Of a stretch of 55,672 nucleotides of DNA, positions 8,266 through 17,334 are shown piece after piece. The DNA comes from Myxococcales bacterium. Lineage in GTDB: Bacteria; Myxococcota_A; Polyangia; Haliangiales; Haliangiaceae. Under the pieces are notes generated by a model. It ran no database searches, was not told where the DNA came from, and worked only from the letters and a program-made list of their open reading frames with translations. The stretch lies in the NCBI GenBank assembly GCA_028287135.1, contig JAQBQE010000043.1, positions 1 to 55,672 on the forward strand, given 5' to 3'. How positions within the stretch are numbered: the first letter of the stretch is position 1; each line of letters opens with the position of its first letter. Position numbers and translations under genes: made by a program.

Positions 8266-10218
8266 TCAGGGGAAGCGAGCTTCGACCGCGATCCGCTGTG
8301 CGAACGCGTCGAAGGCCATCGTCTCCATCTTCTGGTCGGCACCAAACGTCCGCACGCTGACCTGATCGGACGCGACTTCCTTGTCACCGATCACGAGCGT
8401 GTACGGAATCTTCTGGAGCGAGGCATCGCGGACCTTGCCCTGCATCGTGCCGGTCCGGTCGTCGAACATCACGCGCACCCCCGCAGCGGTCAGGCGGGTG
8501 GCGACCGAGCGGGCATGGTCGTTGACGCGATCCGCGATCGTGACGATCGCGACCTGGACCGGCGCGAGCCACAGCGGGAACGCGCCCGCGAAATGCTCGA
8601 TCAGGATCGCGATGAACCGCTCGAACGAGCCGTAGATCGCGCGGTGCAACACCACCGGCCGATGTGACTTGCCGTCCTCGCCGACGTACGTGAGGTCGAA
8701 GCGCTCCGGTGCCGCGTAGTCGAGCTGGATGGTTCCGAGCTGCCACTTGCGGCCGATGCTGTCGGAGACGTCGAAGTCGATCTTCGGGCCGTAGAACGCG
8801 CCATCGCCGGGCTTGAGCTCGGCCTCGAGCCCGAGACCATCGAGAGCCGACTTGAGCGCTGCCTCGGCGCGATCCCACATCGCGTCGTCGCCGATCCGCT
8901 GTGGCGGTCGGGTCGCGAACTTGGCGGTGTACTTGAGACCGACCGCGTTGTAGACGTGATCGAGCAGCTTCACGAAGCTCTTCACCTCCTCGGCGATCTG
9001 GTCCTCGCGGCAGTAGATGTGCGCGTCGTCCTGTGCGAACTGGCGCACGCGGGTCAGGCCACCTAGCGAGCCTGCAGCCTCGTTGCGATGGAGCACGTCC
9101 TGCGTGTGCAGGCGGAGCGGCAGGTCGCGATAGCTCTGCTTCTTGAACCCGTAATAGAGGTGGTGCGACGGGCAGTTCATCGGCTTCAGCGAGAAGTGGT
9201 GCGGATCCGGATCACCGGCCGCCTTTGCCTCGCTGTCCTCGATGAGGAACATGTTCTCCTTGTACTTGCCCCAGTGGCCCGAGGTCTCCCACAGCCCCTT
9301 GTTGTAGAGCAGCGGGGTCTTGATCTCGACGTAGCCGTTCGACAGCGCGAGCTGCCGCATGTACGACGACAGCACCGTGTAGATCGCGGTGCCCTTCGGG
9401 GTCCAGAACGCGGAGCCCGGCGAGTACGGATGAAAATGGAACAGATCGAGATCTTTGCCGAGCCGCCGATGATCTCGCTTCTCCGCTTCCTCGCGCTGCT
9501 TGAGCCACGCGTCGAGGCCCTTCTTGTCGAAGAACGCGGTGCCGTAGATCCGCTGCAGCGACTTGTTGCGGTGGTCGCCACGCCAGTACGCCGCTGACGA
9601 GCTGAGCAGCTTGATCACGCCGACGCGCCCCGTCGACGGACCGTGCGGGCCTTCGCAGAAATCGACCCAGTCCCCGTGGCTGTACAGCGTCAGGACCTTG
9701 GCGCCCTTGGCGACGATGTCCTGGATGATCTCGACCTTGAACGTCTCACCCTTGGCGGTGAACATCTTGATCGCCTCGTCAGGCGAGACCTCGGTGCGCC
9801 GGAAGCTGAGGTCGGCCGCGATGATCTTGTTCGCTTCGGCCTCGATCCGGACCAGCTCCTCCTCGGTGAACGGCTGCCCCCGATCGAAGTCATAGTAGAA
9901 GCCGTTCTCGATCGACGGACCGATCGTGACCTGGGTCCCAGGGAACAGCCGCTGCACGGCGTCCGCGACGATATGGGCGGCGTCGTGACGCGCGGCTTCC
10001 AGCGCCTCGGGGGTCTTGGTCGTGAAGATCTCGAGCCTGGTGTCCTGGTCGAGCGTGCGCGTCAGGTCGACCAGCTCACCGTTGGCCTTCGCGACCACGG
10101 CTGCCTTGGCAAGCCCGGGACCGATCGAGTCCCGGACGAAGTCTCCGATCGACGTGCCAGCAGCGGTCTGCTTCTGGCTTCCGTCGGGGAGGGTCACGGT
10201 AACGCTGGCGTCGCTCAT
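8266..10218 (-). CDS. thrS: Threonine-tRNA ligase
   Basis: The 650-residue protein charges tRNA-Thr with threonine. The N-terminal TGS domain spans about 1-65. The editing domain has [11 protein letters not shown] and [14 protein letters not shown], with the expected editing Cys. The class II catalytic core has motif 2 ([20 protein letters not shown]) and motif 3 ([15 protein letters not shown]). An anticodon-binding domain ends the protein. The ATG at 10218 has an aaggcag Shine-Dalgarno sequence. No infC, rplT or T-box leader is adjacent; the gene stands alone, divergent from a Ser/Thr kinase. It is full length and looks like a housekeeping copy. Confidence 0.97.
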   Translation of the reverse strand: MSDASVTVTLPDGSQKQTAAGTSIGDFVRDSIGPGLAKAAVVAKANGELVDLTRTLDQDTRLEIFTTKTPEALEAARHDAAHIVADAVQRLFPGTQVTIGPSIENGFYYDFDRGQPFTEEELVRIEAEANKIIAADLSFRRTEVSPDEAIKMFTAKGETFKVEIIQDIVAKGAKVLTLYSHGDWVDFCEGPHGPSTGRVGVIKLLSSSAAYWRGDHRNKSLQRIYGTAFFDKKGLDAWLKQREEAEKRDHRRLGKDLDLFHFHPYSPGSAFWTPKGTAIYTVLSSYMRQLALSNGYVEIKTPLLYNKGLWETSGHWGKYKENMFLIEDSEAKAAGDPDPHHFSLKPMNCPSHHLYYGFKKQSYRDLPLRLHTQDVLHRNEAAGSLGGLTRVRQFAQDDAHIYCREDQIAEEVKSFVKLLDHVYNAVGLKYTAKFATRPPQRIGDDAMWDRAEAALKSALDGLGLEAELKPGDGAFYGPKIDFDVSDSIGRKWQLGTIQLDYAAPERFDLTYVGEDGKSHRPVVLHRAIYGSFERFIAILIEHFAGAFPLWLAPVQVAIVTIADRVNDHARSVATRLTAAGVRVMFDDRTGTMQGKVRDASLQKIPYTLVIGDKEVASDQVSVRTFGADQKMETMAFDAFAQRIAVEARFP

Positions 10219-10286
10219 TACTTCTGCCTTTCGGGGGGGACCATAGCGCACTACCCGAACCCCCAACTCGGGCTAACATCGGAGAC

Positions 10287-11318
10287 TTGAAGCGGCGCCC
10301 CCCGGACGATCGCGACACACTCGTGGAGGCGAAGAAGACGCGCCTCGGGGTGGGGCCAGGTGCGCCCGAGCTCGAGGACGAGGTCCCCCTGGTCGGCAAG
10401 GTGGTGGGCGGGTACCTCGTGGAGGAGGAGATCGGGGCCGGCGCCATGGGCACGGTCTACCGGGCCTCGCACCTCGACACCAACCGCAAGGTAGCGCTGA
10501 AGTCGCTGCACGCCCATCACCTCAGCGAGGCGACGACCGTCGAGCGGTTCCGGCGCGAAGCACGCCTCGCGTCACGGCTCGGTCACCCGCACATCGGCGG
10601 GGTGATCGAGCTGGTGCAGGCGGAGGACGGTCGCTATCTGATCGCGCTCGAGCTCGTCGAAGGCGAGCCCCTCTCGTCGATCATGACGATGCCGCTTGCA
10701 CCCGAGCGCGTGATGCTGATCACCGGTCAGCTCCTGCGCGGGCTCGAGCACGCCCATGCGATGGGCCTGATCCATCGCGACCTCAAGCCCGACAACGTTC
10801 TCGTCGAGTGGCGCAACGGCCGCGACCACGCACGGATCGTCGACTTCGGGATCGCGATCGTCCGAGACGGCAGCGAAGATTCGATCGAGCGACTCACCGC
10901 CAAGGGCCAGATCGTCGGCACGCCGATCTACATGGCACCCGAGCACGCACGGGGAGACGCGATCGATCATCGCGCGGACCTCTACTCGCTCGGCGTGATG
11001 GTCTACGAGATGATCTCGGGTGTGGTCCCGTTCCACGGCCGTCCGCTCGACGTGCTCACCGCCAAGCTCAAGCGAGATCCGCCACAGTTTGCCGATCGGG
11101 TTCCGGATCTGATCGTCGAGCCGATCCTCGAGCGGTTCTGCCGGAAGCTGATGGCGCGCGAGCGGTCGCAGCGGTTCGACAACGCACGACATGCGCTGCA
11201 CGTCCTCAAGCTGCTCGAGACCGAGCCCGCAGCGGCGGGCGCTGCACTCGGGATCATGGACGTCGAGAAGGCGCTCTCGATCGTGTCGTTGCCGGGACGG
11301 CCTGACAAGCCCGAGTGA
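10287..11318 (+). CDS. Bacterial serine/threonine protein kinase (PknB-type), soluble
   Basis: This Hanks-type kinase of 343 residues has the glycine loop IGAGAMGTVYRA, the catalytic Lys in VALKSL, IHRDLKPDN near residue 163, VDFGIAI near 185 and the APE motif in MAPEHA. All key catalytic residues are present. There is no transmembrane helix or sensor domain after the kinase fold, so it is cytoplasmic. The listed start is a TTG at 10287; a GTG at 10323 is an alternative, since ggaga lies too close to the TTG. It is divergent from thrS and convergent with the SRPBCC gene, whose stop is 4 bp away. Substrates are unknown. Confidence 0.92.
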   Translation: MKRRPPDDRDTLVEAKKTRLGVGPGAPELEDEVPLVGKVVGGYLVEEEIGAGAMGTVYRASHLDTNRKVALKSLHAHHLSEATTVERFRREARLASRLGHPHIGGVIELVQAEDGRYLIALELVEGEPLSSIMTMPLAPERVMLITGQLLRGLEHAHAMGLIHRDLKPDNVLVEWRNGRDHARIVDFGIAIVRDGSEDSIERLTAKGQIVGTPIYMAPEHARGDAIDHRADLYSLGVMVYEMISGVVPFHGRPLDVLTAKLKRDPPQFADRVPDLIVEPILERFCRKLMARERSQRFDNARHALHVLKLLETEPAAAGAALGIMDVEKALSIVSLPGRPDKPE

Positions 11319-11322
11319 CGCG

Positions 11323-11952
11323 TCAGGTGTTGGGGTCACCGCGATCGTGGTACTCGGCGCGCGCCTTGACCCCGCGCAGGACGTTCCAGTCCATGGCCCG
11401 GGCGACCGGCCCGTTCAGGAGCTCGGGCGACGACAGGCGCGTGCGCAGATCGTCGGAGGTCGTCGCGCGGTAGCGACTGATCACCCGCGAATGATTGTCG
11501 CCGAGCGGCTCGATCAGGAACAGCCAGCTCGCAGCGCCCCATGACGTCGTCGGTTCGATGATGTCCGGACCTCCGTAGGCGACGAAGTGGAGGCCCGACA
11601 CCACCGTCGCGACGCGTAGCGGCGGGATCGTGGGGTGAGCCGACAGCCACTGCGAGCCGTAGAACCGACTGCCGTCCGCTGCGATCTGGGCGACGAACGG
11701 CCAGATCCGATCGGCCGTCGCATGGACCTCGAGAGCGTGGGTCCATCCCCAGCGCGGGCGAGGAACGAGCGCGTCACCTGGATAGCGGCGGCGCGCGGTC
11801 TGCTGGACCTCGAGGTCGCGTCGCGAGGGCCGTTGCTTCAGCAGCTCCGATGCGATCATCCGGATTCCGGAGATCGCGCCGGTCAGCCGAGACCGTCCGC
11901 GCAAGGGCGTGACTGCGAGATCCACGTGATCCATTTGCTGGAGCTTCGACAT
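11323..11952 (-). CDS. SRPBCC-like (polyketide cyclase/START fold) protein
   Basis: The 209-residue protein has an N-terminal helix-rich part of about 55 residues, then a START/SRPBCC-like region. The recognisable opening of that fold is HALEVHATADRIWPFVAQI, followed by GSRFYGSQWLSA, and later VISRYRATTS near the last strand, then a C-terminal helix (VARAMDWNVLRGVKARAEY). Similar proteins in other genomes are annotated only as SRPBCC or polyketide cyclase family; no enzyme activity can be claimed. The start ATG at 11952 lies about 100 bp from the divergent Hsp20 gene. Confidence 0.7.
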   Translation of the reverse strand: MSKLQQMDHVDLAVTPLRGRSRLTGAISGIRMIASELLKQRPSRRDLEVQQTARRRYPGDALVPRPRWGWTHALEVHATADRIWPFVAQIAADGSRFYGSQWLSAHPTIPPLRVATVVSGLHFVAYGGPDIIEPTTSWGAASWLFLIEPLGDNHSRVISRYRATTSDDLRTRLSSPELLNGPVARAMDWNVLRGVKARAEYHDRGDPNT

Positions 11953-12055
11953 GGAGTTGTCGGACGAGGGGAGCAAGGGGTACGCCACCAGCACCCGCGC
12001 GCGCGCGCGTGGACGTTGGTTCGTCCTCTGCATGGCGGCGGCGCGGAGGAACAGA

Positions 12056-12766
12056 ATGGCAACGCAGAAGAATGACAACGGTGGATCGCAGTCGATGACG
12101 ACGCAGCAGAACCGGGGGGAGCGCCAGACCGGGATGTCGAGGCAGGGCTCGTCACAAGGCCGGATGATGGGGCGCAGGATGCAGCAGAGCCCGGTCGCGC
12201 TGATGCGGCGCATGTTCGACGAGCTCGACATGAGTCCGATTGCGAGTCCGTTCTCGATGATGCGGCGGATGTTCAACGACATGGAGAGGATGCTGGAGAG
12301 CAGCGACATGACCGGCGAGCAGAGCGACCTCGGCGAGATGGGACTCGATTGGGTCCCGCGGATCGACGTCCGGAGGCGTGACGACCAGCTGACCATCCAC
12401 GCCGATCTGCCGGGGATCTCGCCGGAGCAGGTCCGCATCTATGCCCAGGACGATTCGATCGTGCTCGAGGGAGAGCGCGAGGAGGTTCGTGAGGCTCGCA
12501 ACGAGGACCGCTGGCAATCGGAGCGGGTCTACGGCCGGTTCCGGCGGGTGATTCCGCTCGTCGACGGCGCGCAGGTCGAGCAGGCGCAGGCGCGGTTCGA
12601 GAACGGCGTCCTCGAGGTGATGGTTCCGATCTCGGAGAGCGGGCGCCGTGGTCGTCGGATCGAGATCCAGGGTGCAGGCGGCGGCAAGCAGCAGGGTCAG
12701 AACGTACAGAACAAGCCGCTGGAGTCCGGTCAGGGTCAGCAGCAGCGCCCGACCGAACGCCACTGA
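12056..12766 (+). CDS. Small heat shock protein, Hsp20/alpha-crystallin family
   Basis: This ATP-independent holdase chaperone has 236 residues. The alpha-crystallin domain (about 95-195) is clear: WVPRIDVRRRDDQLTIHADL, GISPEQVRIYAQDDSIVLEG, VYGRFRRVIPL and ARFENGVLEVMVP. The N-terminus is unusually long and rich in Met, Gln and Arg (repeated MMRRMF), and the C-terminal tail is Gln/Gly-rich (GGGKQQGQNVQN) instead of the short IXI tail. ATG 12056 has a strong ggagga five bases upstream. The family includes HspX/Acr of M. tuberculosis, the hallmark of dormancy regulons. It is divergent from the SRPBCC gene; a run of alternating GC bases (about 11994-12009) lies in the intergenic region. Confidence 0.93.
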   Translation: MATQKNDNGGSQSMTTQQNRGERQTGMSRQGSSQGRMMGRRMQQSPVALMRRMFDELDMSPIASPFSMMRRMFNDMERMLESSDMTGEQSDLGEMGLDWVPRIDVRRRDDQLTIHADLPGISPEQVRIYAQDDSIVLEGEREEVREARNEDRWQSERVYGRFRRVIPLVDGAQVEQAQARFENGVLEVMVPISESGRRGRRIEIQGAGGGKQQGQNVQNKPLESGQGQQQRPTERH

Positions 12767-12885
12767 CGCACATGGCGCTCGGCGCCCTCGTCACGCCGTG
12801 CGCCTTCTGCATCGGTGTCACGAGGTAGGCAGCCTTCCGCATCCCGCGACGCCGGATTGGAATACGCGGTGCAACGGCGTCGTGA

Positions 12886-13689
12886 ATGAGGTCGAGTACC
12901 CGTCTGACCGGATGGCGCCGCGTCGCCGGCGCGATGTGGCGACCTCCGGAGGACCCGCAGATCTTCGGCGCGCTCGAGATCGACGCGAGGCCGGTGCTCG
13001 CGCAGATCCTGCGGGAGCACGTCCGCGGTCACCGCTTGACCCCGATGCACTTCGTCGGGCGCGCGGTCGGCCACGCGTTGCGCGCCGTCCCCGAGCTCAA
13101 CGTGCGGATCGTGCGAGGCCGCGCGTATCCCCGCGAGACGATCGACGTGTTCTTCATCACCTCCGTTGCGCACGGGGACGAGCTCGCGGGGATCAAGGTC
13201 GAGGACATCGATCACAAGACCGTCACCGAGGTCGCCGAGGAGCTCGCGGAGCGAAGCGATGTGGTGAAGCGAAGCCGGGACCGCGCCTCGAGCCGCACCA
13301 AGCGGCTGGTCGACGCGTTGCCGCCCCGGCTGTTGAGGACCGCGTTGCGCGCGACGGCGTTTCTCACCGAGCGGCTGCAGGTCGATGTCCCTGGCCTCGC
13401 CCTGCGCCGCTCGCCGTTCGGCAGCGCGATGGTGACGAATGTCGGGATGTTCGGCCTGCCGCAGGGCTTCGCGCCACTTGCCTGGATGTACGACGTTCCC
13501 TTGCTCGTGCTGGTCGGAGACATCACGGATCGCCCGGTGGTCTCGGCGGGCCACGTGGTCGTCCGCCCGACACTCTCGATCACGACGACGATCGATCACC
13601 GGTTTGCCGATGGCGGGCACGTCGGTCTCGCGATGAAGGCCTTCCGCGCGTACCTCGCGGAGCCCGAGCGGTTTGAATCCGTCGACTGA
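12886..13689 (+). CDS. Stand-alone 2-oxoacid dehydrogenase E2-type acyltransferase catalytic domain
   Basis: The 267-residue protein matches only the C-terminal catalytic domain of dihydrolipoamide acyltransferases. The active-site motif DHRFADGG is present near the C-terminus with its His and Asp, as is MHFVGRAVGHALRAVPELNV, typical of the fold. There is no lipoyl domain and no E1-binding domain, and no E1 or E3 gene is nearby. It is therefore unlikely to work in a normal dehydrogenase complex; an acyl-CoA transferase of other substrates is possible. Its 3' end overlaps the convergent kinase gene by 110 bp. Similar E2-like fragments occur in dormancy regulons (Rv1734c). Confidence 0.8.
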   Translation: MRSSTRLTGWRRVAGAMWRPPEDPQIFGALEIDARPVLAQILREHVRGHRLTPMHFVGRAVGHALRAVPELNVRIVRGRAYPRETIDVFFITSVAHGDELAGIKVEDIDHKTVTEVAEELAERSDVVKRSRDRASSRTKRLVDALPPRLLRTALRATAFLTERLQVDVPGLALRRSPFGSAMVTNVGMFGLPQGFAPLAWMYDVPLLVLVGDITDRPVVSAGHVVVRPTLSITTTIDHRFADGGHVGLAMKAFRAYLAEPERFESVD

Positions 13690-14167
13690 TGATCCCCACG
13701 GCTTCCTCGTCGAGGCCGCCGTCCGCGACGATGTCGGGCGCGAGGGGTGACTCGTACGGCGCACCGACGCCAGGAAGCATCGGCGCATCGCCAGCGCGGG
13801 CGCGCGCGTACAGGCCCTTGGTGTCACGCTGCTCGCACTCCTCGAGCGGCGTGCGGACCCAGACCTCGAGGAACGCCGGTGCGATCGCACGCGCGAGGTC
13901 GCGATGCATGCGCAGGGGCGCCGTCGCCGCGACCAGCACGACCTGGTGCTGCTCGGCGATCAGGGCGGCGAGCTCGCGAAGCACGCGGTACAGCTCGTCG
14001 CGATCCGTCGGGTCGTAGCGGTCCGCGCCGAGGAGGTCCCGGACCGCATCGCCATCGAGCAGCACACACCCGCGACCGGGTGAGATGCGATCGCGAACGC
14101 GCTCGGCGAGCGTCGACTTGCCCGACGCAGGCAGCCCGGTGAACCACACCACCACGCCCGTGCTCAT
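13580..14167 (-). CDS. cysC: Adenylylsulfate kinase-like P-loop kinase
   Basis: The 195-residue protein is APS-kinase-like. It has the P-loop FTGLPASGKSTLAERV, the substrate-site sequence CVLLDGDAVRDLLG, LVAATAPLRMHRDLARA, VWVRTPLEECEQRD and LPGVGAPYESPLAPDIVADG. No sulfate-assimilation gene is nearby. Its start overlaps the stop of the phosphotransferase gene (ATGA at 14164-14167), so the two are translationally coupled. This pairing matches the phosphotransferase plus P-loop kinase architecture of M. tuberculosis Rv2004c, so sulfate activation is not certain. The last 37 residues (after EEAVGIISRRI) are Arg-rich and run antisense through the end of the acyltransferase gene, so they are probably not conserved. 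Confidence 0.8.
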   Translation of the reverse strand: MSTGVVVWFTGLPASGKSTLAERVRDRISPGRGCVLLDGDAVRDLLGADRYDPTDRDELYRVLRELAALIAEQHQVVLVAATAPLRMHRDLARAIAPAFLEVWVRTPLEECEQRDTKGLYARARAGDAPMLPGVGAPYESPLAPDIVADGGLDEEAVGIISRRIQTARAPRGTRGRPSSRDRRARHRQTGDRSSS

Positions 14168-15261
14168 CGAAACAGCTCGTCGGCCCACGCCGGATCGAGG
14201 TGGTGCGCGGCGAGCGCAGCTTCCGCGAGCCCGAGCAGCGCGTTGCGCGCCTCGGTGGACAGCGCTGGATAGAACCGCGGATTGCACACGACCAGCGCGC
14301 GCCACGCGAAGAACGGTGGCGCGACCTTCGTCAGCGCCGGATCGGGGCGTGCGTCGCGGTAGAGGGTCCAGAACCGGTGCCACAACGCGCCGAGTCCGCT
14401 GTGCCATGCCGCCGGGCTGTCGAGCGCGAACAGCAGGTAGTTGATCGACAGCGCGATGACATCGTCGACAGGATCCCCGCACGCGCCGCGGCTGGCGTCG
14501 AGGCACGTGAGCTCGGTACCGGTCGCGAACAGGATGTTGAACGGGTGAAAGTCGCCGTGGGTACGGGCGAGGCGACCTTCGTGCTCGCGCAGGCGTGACC
14601 GCCACTCGATGCACAGGCGCTCGATCGCCTGCAGGCGTGCGCGCGACGCGGCTGGCACATCGTCGGGATACCCGTCGATCATCCCGAAGATGCCCTCGCC
14701 GTGGCCGATCAGATCGCGGATCGCGCGCCGGTAGCGCAGCGGTGCGTCGATCGGCTGATGCAGCGCGGCGAGATATCTCGCGAGCGCCTCGAGGCGTGCG
14801 ATGTCGAGCGAGGTAACCGTCCCTGCCCCGGCAATCCTCCGCAGGTCGTCGGCGTAGATCGTTCCGCGCGCGTAGCTCGTGATCAGGTAGAGCTCGCCGG
14901 CGTCCCACAGCGATGTGAGCTGGCCGTCGGCTCCGATCGCGCCCACATCGATCGGCCGCACGTGCTGCGGGATTGCCGCGAAGTCCTCGAACGCGAGGAG
15001 CGTGATCGCCGCCCGATCGGCACGGCGATCGTGACCGAACTCGTTGGCGGACGCGACGCGCCAGACGAGCTGACGTGACTCACCGCGATCGTTCGTCAGC
15101 GTGATCTTGACGGGCAGTCCGTAGCCCGCCGACTTGGTCGTCGAGGTGCGGGTCCCGCCCGCGTCGGGGGCGAGTGGTTCCAGGCACTCGACGCGAAATG
15201 CAGGGAACAGGCGCGCGAGATGTTCGCGCACGCGAGGTGCGACGGACGACAACGGCTCCAC
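14164..15261 (-). CDS. Aminoglycoside phosphotransferase-fold kinase (APH family)
   Basis: The 365-residue protein has the APH/choline kinase fold. The Brenner motif THGDFHPFNILF provides the catalytic Asp, with a following Asp in TCLDASRGACGDPVDDV for metal binding. The N-terminal lobe has strand-like segments (LPVKITLTNDRG, RQLVWRVASANEF). The cytoplasmic substrate is unknown; nothing points to drug resistance. The start is a GTG at 15261. It lies directly upstream of, and overlaps, the P-loop kinase gene, with a two-domain universal stress gene 34 bp further upstream on the same strand. The same trio occurs as Rv2004c-Rv2005c in the DosR regulon. Confidence 0.85.
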   Translation of the reverse strand: MEPLSSVAPRVREHLARLFPAFRVECLEPLAPDAGGTRTSTTKSAGYGLPVKITLTNDRGESRQLVWRVASANEFGHDRRADRAAITLLAFEDFAAIPQHVRPIDVGAIGADGQLTSLWDAGELYLITSYARGTIYADDLRRIAGAGTVTSLDIARLEALARYLAALHQPIDAPLRYRRAIRDLIGHGEGIFGMIDGYPDDVPAASRARLQAIERLCIEWRSRLREHEGRLARTHGDFHPFNILFATGTELTCLDASRGACGDPVDDVIALSINYLLFALDSPAAWHSGLGALWHRFWTLYRDARPDPALTKVAPPFFAWRALVVCNPRFYPALSTEARNALLGLAEAALAAHHLDPAWADELFR

Positions 15262-15295
15262 CCACCACGATCGTGCATCCCGTATGCCTGCGAGC

Positions 15296-16153
15296 TCACG
15301 GCATCGCGAACGTGAACCGGGTCGGTCGCGTCACGAGGACATCGCACCGAGCTTCGCCGAGTACGAATTCCGCCACGCTGCCCGCCGCGACGTGCGCGAG
15401 CCCCGAGCGACCATGCGTCCCGAGCACGACGAGGTCCGCCTGGTACGAGACCGTCTCGTTGAGGATCGCGATGCGCGCGTCCGCTCTCCGGATCGTGATC
15501 CGCCACGGGGATCCGGCCACTCCGGTGGAATGCAGGACATCCTCGAGGAACCGCCGCGCCCCTACGTCGTGGTCGTCTTCGAAGCCGGTCGAAGCGATCA
15601 GCTGGAGCTCGGTGGCCGGAAGCTCGTTCGCATGGACCACATCGACCTCGCCGATCTCCGACGGCAGGACGCTCAGTCCGAGCTCGACAATCCGCCGCGA
15701 AACGTCGTCGAGCTCCAGCGCGATCACGGGGCGCCGGTACGGCCCGGTCACCTCGGCGTTGACGACGAGCACCGGGGTGTCGCCGTAGCGAACGGTGCGA
15801 TGCACCGTGCTGCCGATCAGCAGATCGTGAATCCGTCGCTTGCCGTGTCGCCCCATCACCACGAGGTCCGCTTCCAGCGAGCGGGCATGCTTGATGATCG
15901 CCTCGAAGGGCGTGCCGCTCGCCACCTCCGAGCTGATCTCGAGATCCGGGCTGCGCGGCACGGTCGTCAGCGTCTGAGCGAGCAGCTCCTCGGCGTCCGC
16001 CTGCGCGGAAGACTTCGCATCGGCGGGCAGCACGTGGACCAGCACGAGCTTCGCGGGGTCCGCCAGCGGCAGCCGGGTCGCGCGTTCCAGCGCGCGCGCA
16101 GCGCCTGCGGAGAAGTCGGTGGCGACGAGGATCGTGCCGTGACGACGGATCAT
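15296..16153 (-). CDS. Tandem-domain universal stress protein
   Basis: The 285-residue protein holds two UspA domains. Domain 1 (about 1-140) opens GTILVATDFSAGAARALERA and has GRHGKRRIHDLLIGS. Domain 2 (about 145-285) has a weaker start (RRPVIALELDDVSRRIVELG) and GTHGRSGLAHVAAGS. Domain 1 lacks the second Gly of the ATP-binding signature (Arg instead), while domain 2 keeps G-x2-G-x9-G-S, so only domain 2 clearly fits ATP binding. It has the size and layout of Rv2005c. It is the likely first gene of a three-gene minus-strand operon with the phosphotransferase and P-loop kinase. ATG 16153 gives the canonical family start. Confidence 0.9.
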   Translation of the reverse strand: MIRRHGTILVATDFSAGAARALERATRLPLADPAKLVLVHVLPADAKSSAQADAEELLAQTLTTVPRSPDLEISSEVASGTPFEAIIKHARSLEADLVVMGRHGKRRIHDLLIGSTVHRTVRYGDTPVLVVNAEVTGPYRRPVIALELDDVSRRIVELGLSVLPSEIGEVDVVHANELPATELQLIASTGFEDDHDVGARRFLEDVLHSTGVAGSPWRITIRRADARIAILNETVSYQADLVVLGTHGRSGLAHVAAGSVAEFVLGEARCDVLVTRPTRFTFAMP

Positions 16154-16202
16154 GACACCCGGTGGGTCGTGCAAAGGGAAGACCACGATAAAATTCGCAG
16201 CG

Positions 16203-17190
16203 ATGAGCACGACCACCACGGCGTTCCTCCTCGTCCTCGCCCTCGGATGCGGCGACGGCGAGGACCCAGCGGTGGATGCGCAGGTCGGTGCCGGCTGCGA
16301 TCCGACCGCGCCGTGGGCGACAGCTCCTGATCTCCTGTCAGGTCCAGGCCAAGAGCTCGCGGCCGCTGTGGTCGATGCAGGATCGCGGTGCTCGGCGGGT
16401 TCCTGTCGGGTGGCCCCCCGCAGCTCGTCCAGGTGTTCGATACCGCCGATTGCGCGTGGTCGCCGGGACCGAGCCTGCCCGGGGACAGCCATCACGTGAA
16501 CGCCGCCGTCGTCGACGGTACGATCCATGTCGTCGGCGCGCTGCAGGGCACGAGCTTCACGGCGGTCGGCGTCACGTGGTCGTGGACGCCGTCCACCGAT
16601 CCGCAATGGACCGTGCGCGCGCCGATGCCGGCGGCAGCGAACGAGGTGGTGCGGCGACCGGCGTGATCGACGGCAAGATCTATGTCGCCGGTGGATTGCG
16701 CAACGGCGCCGGGACGACGGACGTCTCGATCTACGATCCGCTCGCGAGCACGTGGACGCCTGCGCCGCCGTTGCCCGTTGCGCTCGATCACGCGTGCGGA
16801 GCCAGCGTCGGCGGCAAGCTCTATGTCGTCGGCGGGCGAGCCGTGAACCCGGGCGCTCCGGTCGCGACGGTCTACGAGCTGACGCCCGGCGGCGGCTGGA
16901 TCGAGCGCGCGCCGATGCCGACCGCGCGCGGCGGCGCGGGCTGCGGCGTGAGCGACGATCGGATCGTGGTCGCTGGCGGCGAAGGCAATCCCGCCGCAGG
17001 CTCGCGCGGCGTGTTCCCGCAGGTCGAGGCGTACACCCCGAGCCAGGACACCTGGGAGACGCTCGCGCCGATGCCGACCCCGCGCCACGGCCTCGCTGCC
17101 GCCGCGTGGGACGGCCGGCTGTATGTCGCCGGCGGCGCGACCGTCCAGGGCTTCGGGGCGGTCGCGACCCACGAGATCCTGACACCCTAG
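16203..17190 (+). pseudogene. Kelch-repeat lipoprotein with two frameshifts
   Basis: The gene starts at ATG 16203 with the lipobox LVLALGC and an Asp-rich linker (GDGEDPAVDAQVGAG). Coding then moves through all three frames. Frame one covers 16203 to about 16377, ending LAAAVVDA. Frame two covers about 16378 to 16637 and reads RIAVLGGFLSGGPPQLVQVF. Frame three covers about 16638 to 17190 and reads GVIDGKIYVAGGLRNG. Each shift is repaired by adding one base, near 16377 (giving VVDGRIAVLGG) and near 16637 (giving MPAARERGGAATG). The restored protein would be about 330 residues with five or so kelch blades (DGKIYVAGG, GGKLYVVGG, DGRLYVAGG), secreted and lipid-anchored. It is either decayed or mis-sequenced. 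Confidence 0.75.
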
Positions 17191-17334
17191 CTCGTGGCGC
17201 GCGACGAAACGTTCGGATATCACCGTCACGCACGTGCGGTGGAACGATGGCGGCACCGAGTTCTCCCTTCAGCTCAGCGCCGAGTGGCAGTAGCCGGGTA
17301 CATCGGTTGCACGGCGTGATCGCGGAGGCCAGCC

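Noticed and set aside
12016..12032. GG-N10-GC sequence resembling a sigma-54 promoter upstream of Hsp20
   Set aside because: It matches only part of the consensus, would start transcription almost at the ribosome-binding site, and such spacing is frequent by chance in GC-rich DNA.
13580..14167. Sulfate-assimilation locus
   Set aside because: Only the kinase is APS-kinase-like; no ATP sulfurylase, reductase or transport gene is near, and its coupling to a phosphotransferase points elsewhere.
14164..15261. Aminoglycoside resistance gene
   Set aside because: The fold is APH-like but the family is broad, and the neighbours are stress genes rather than resistance or mobile elements.
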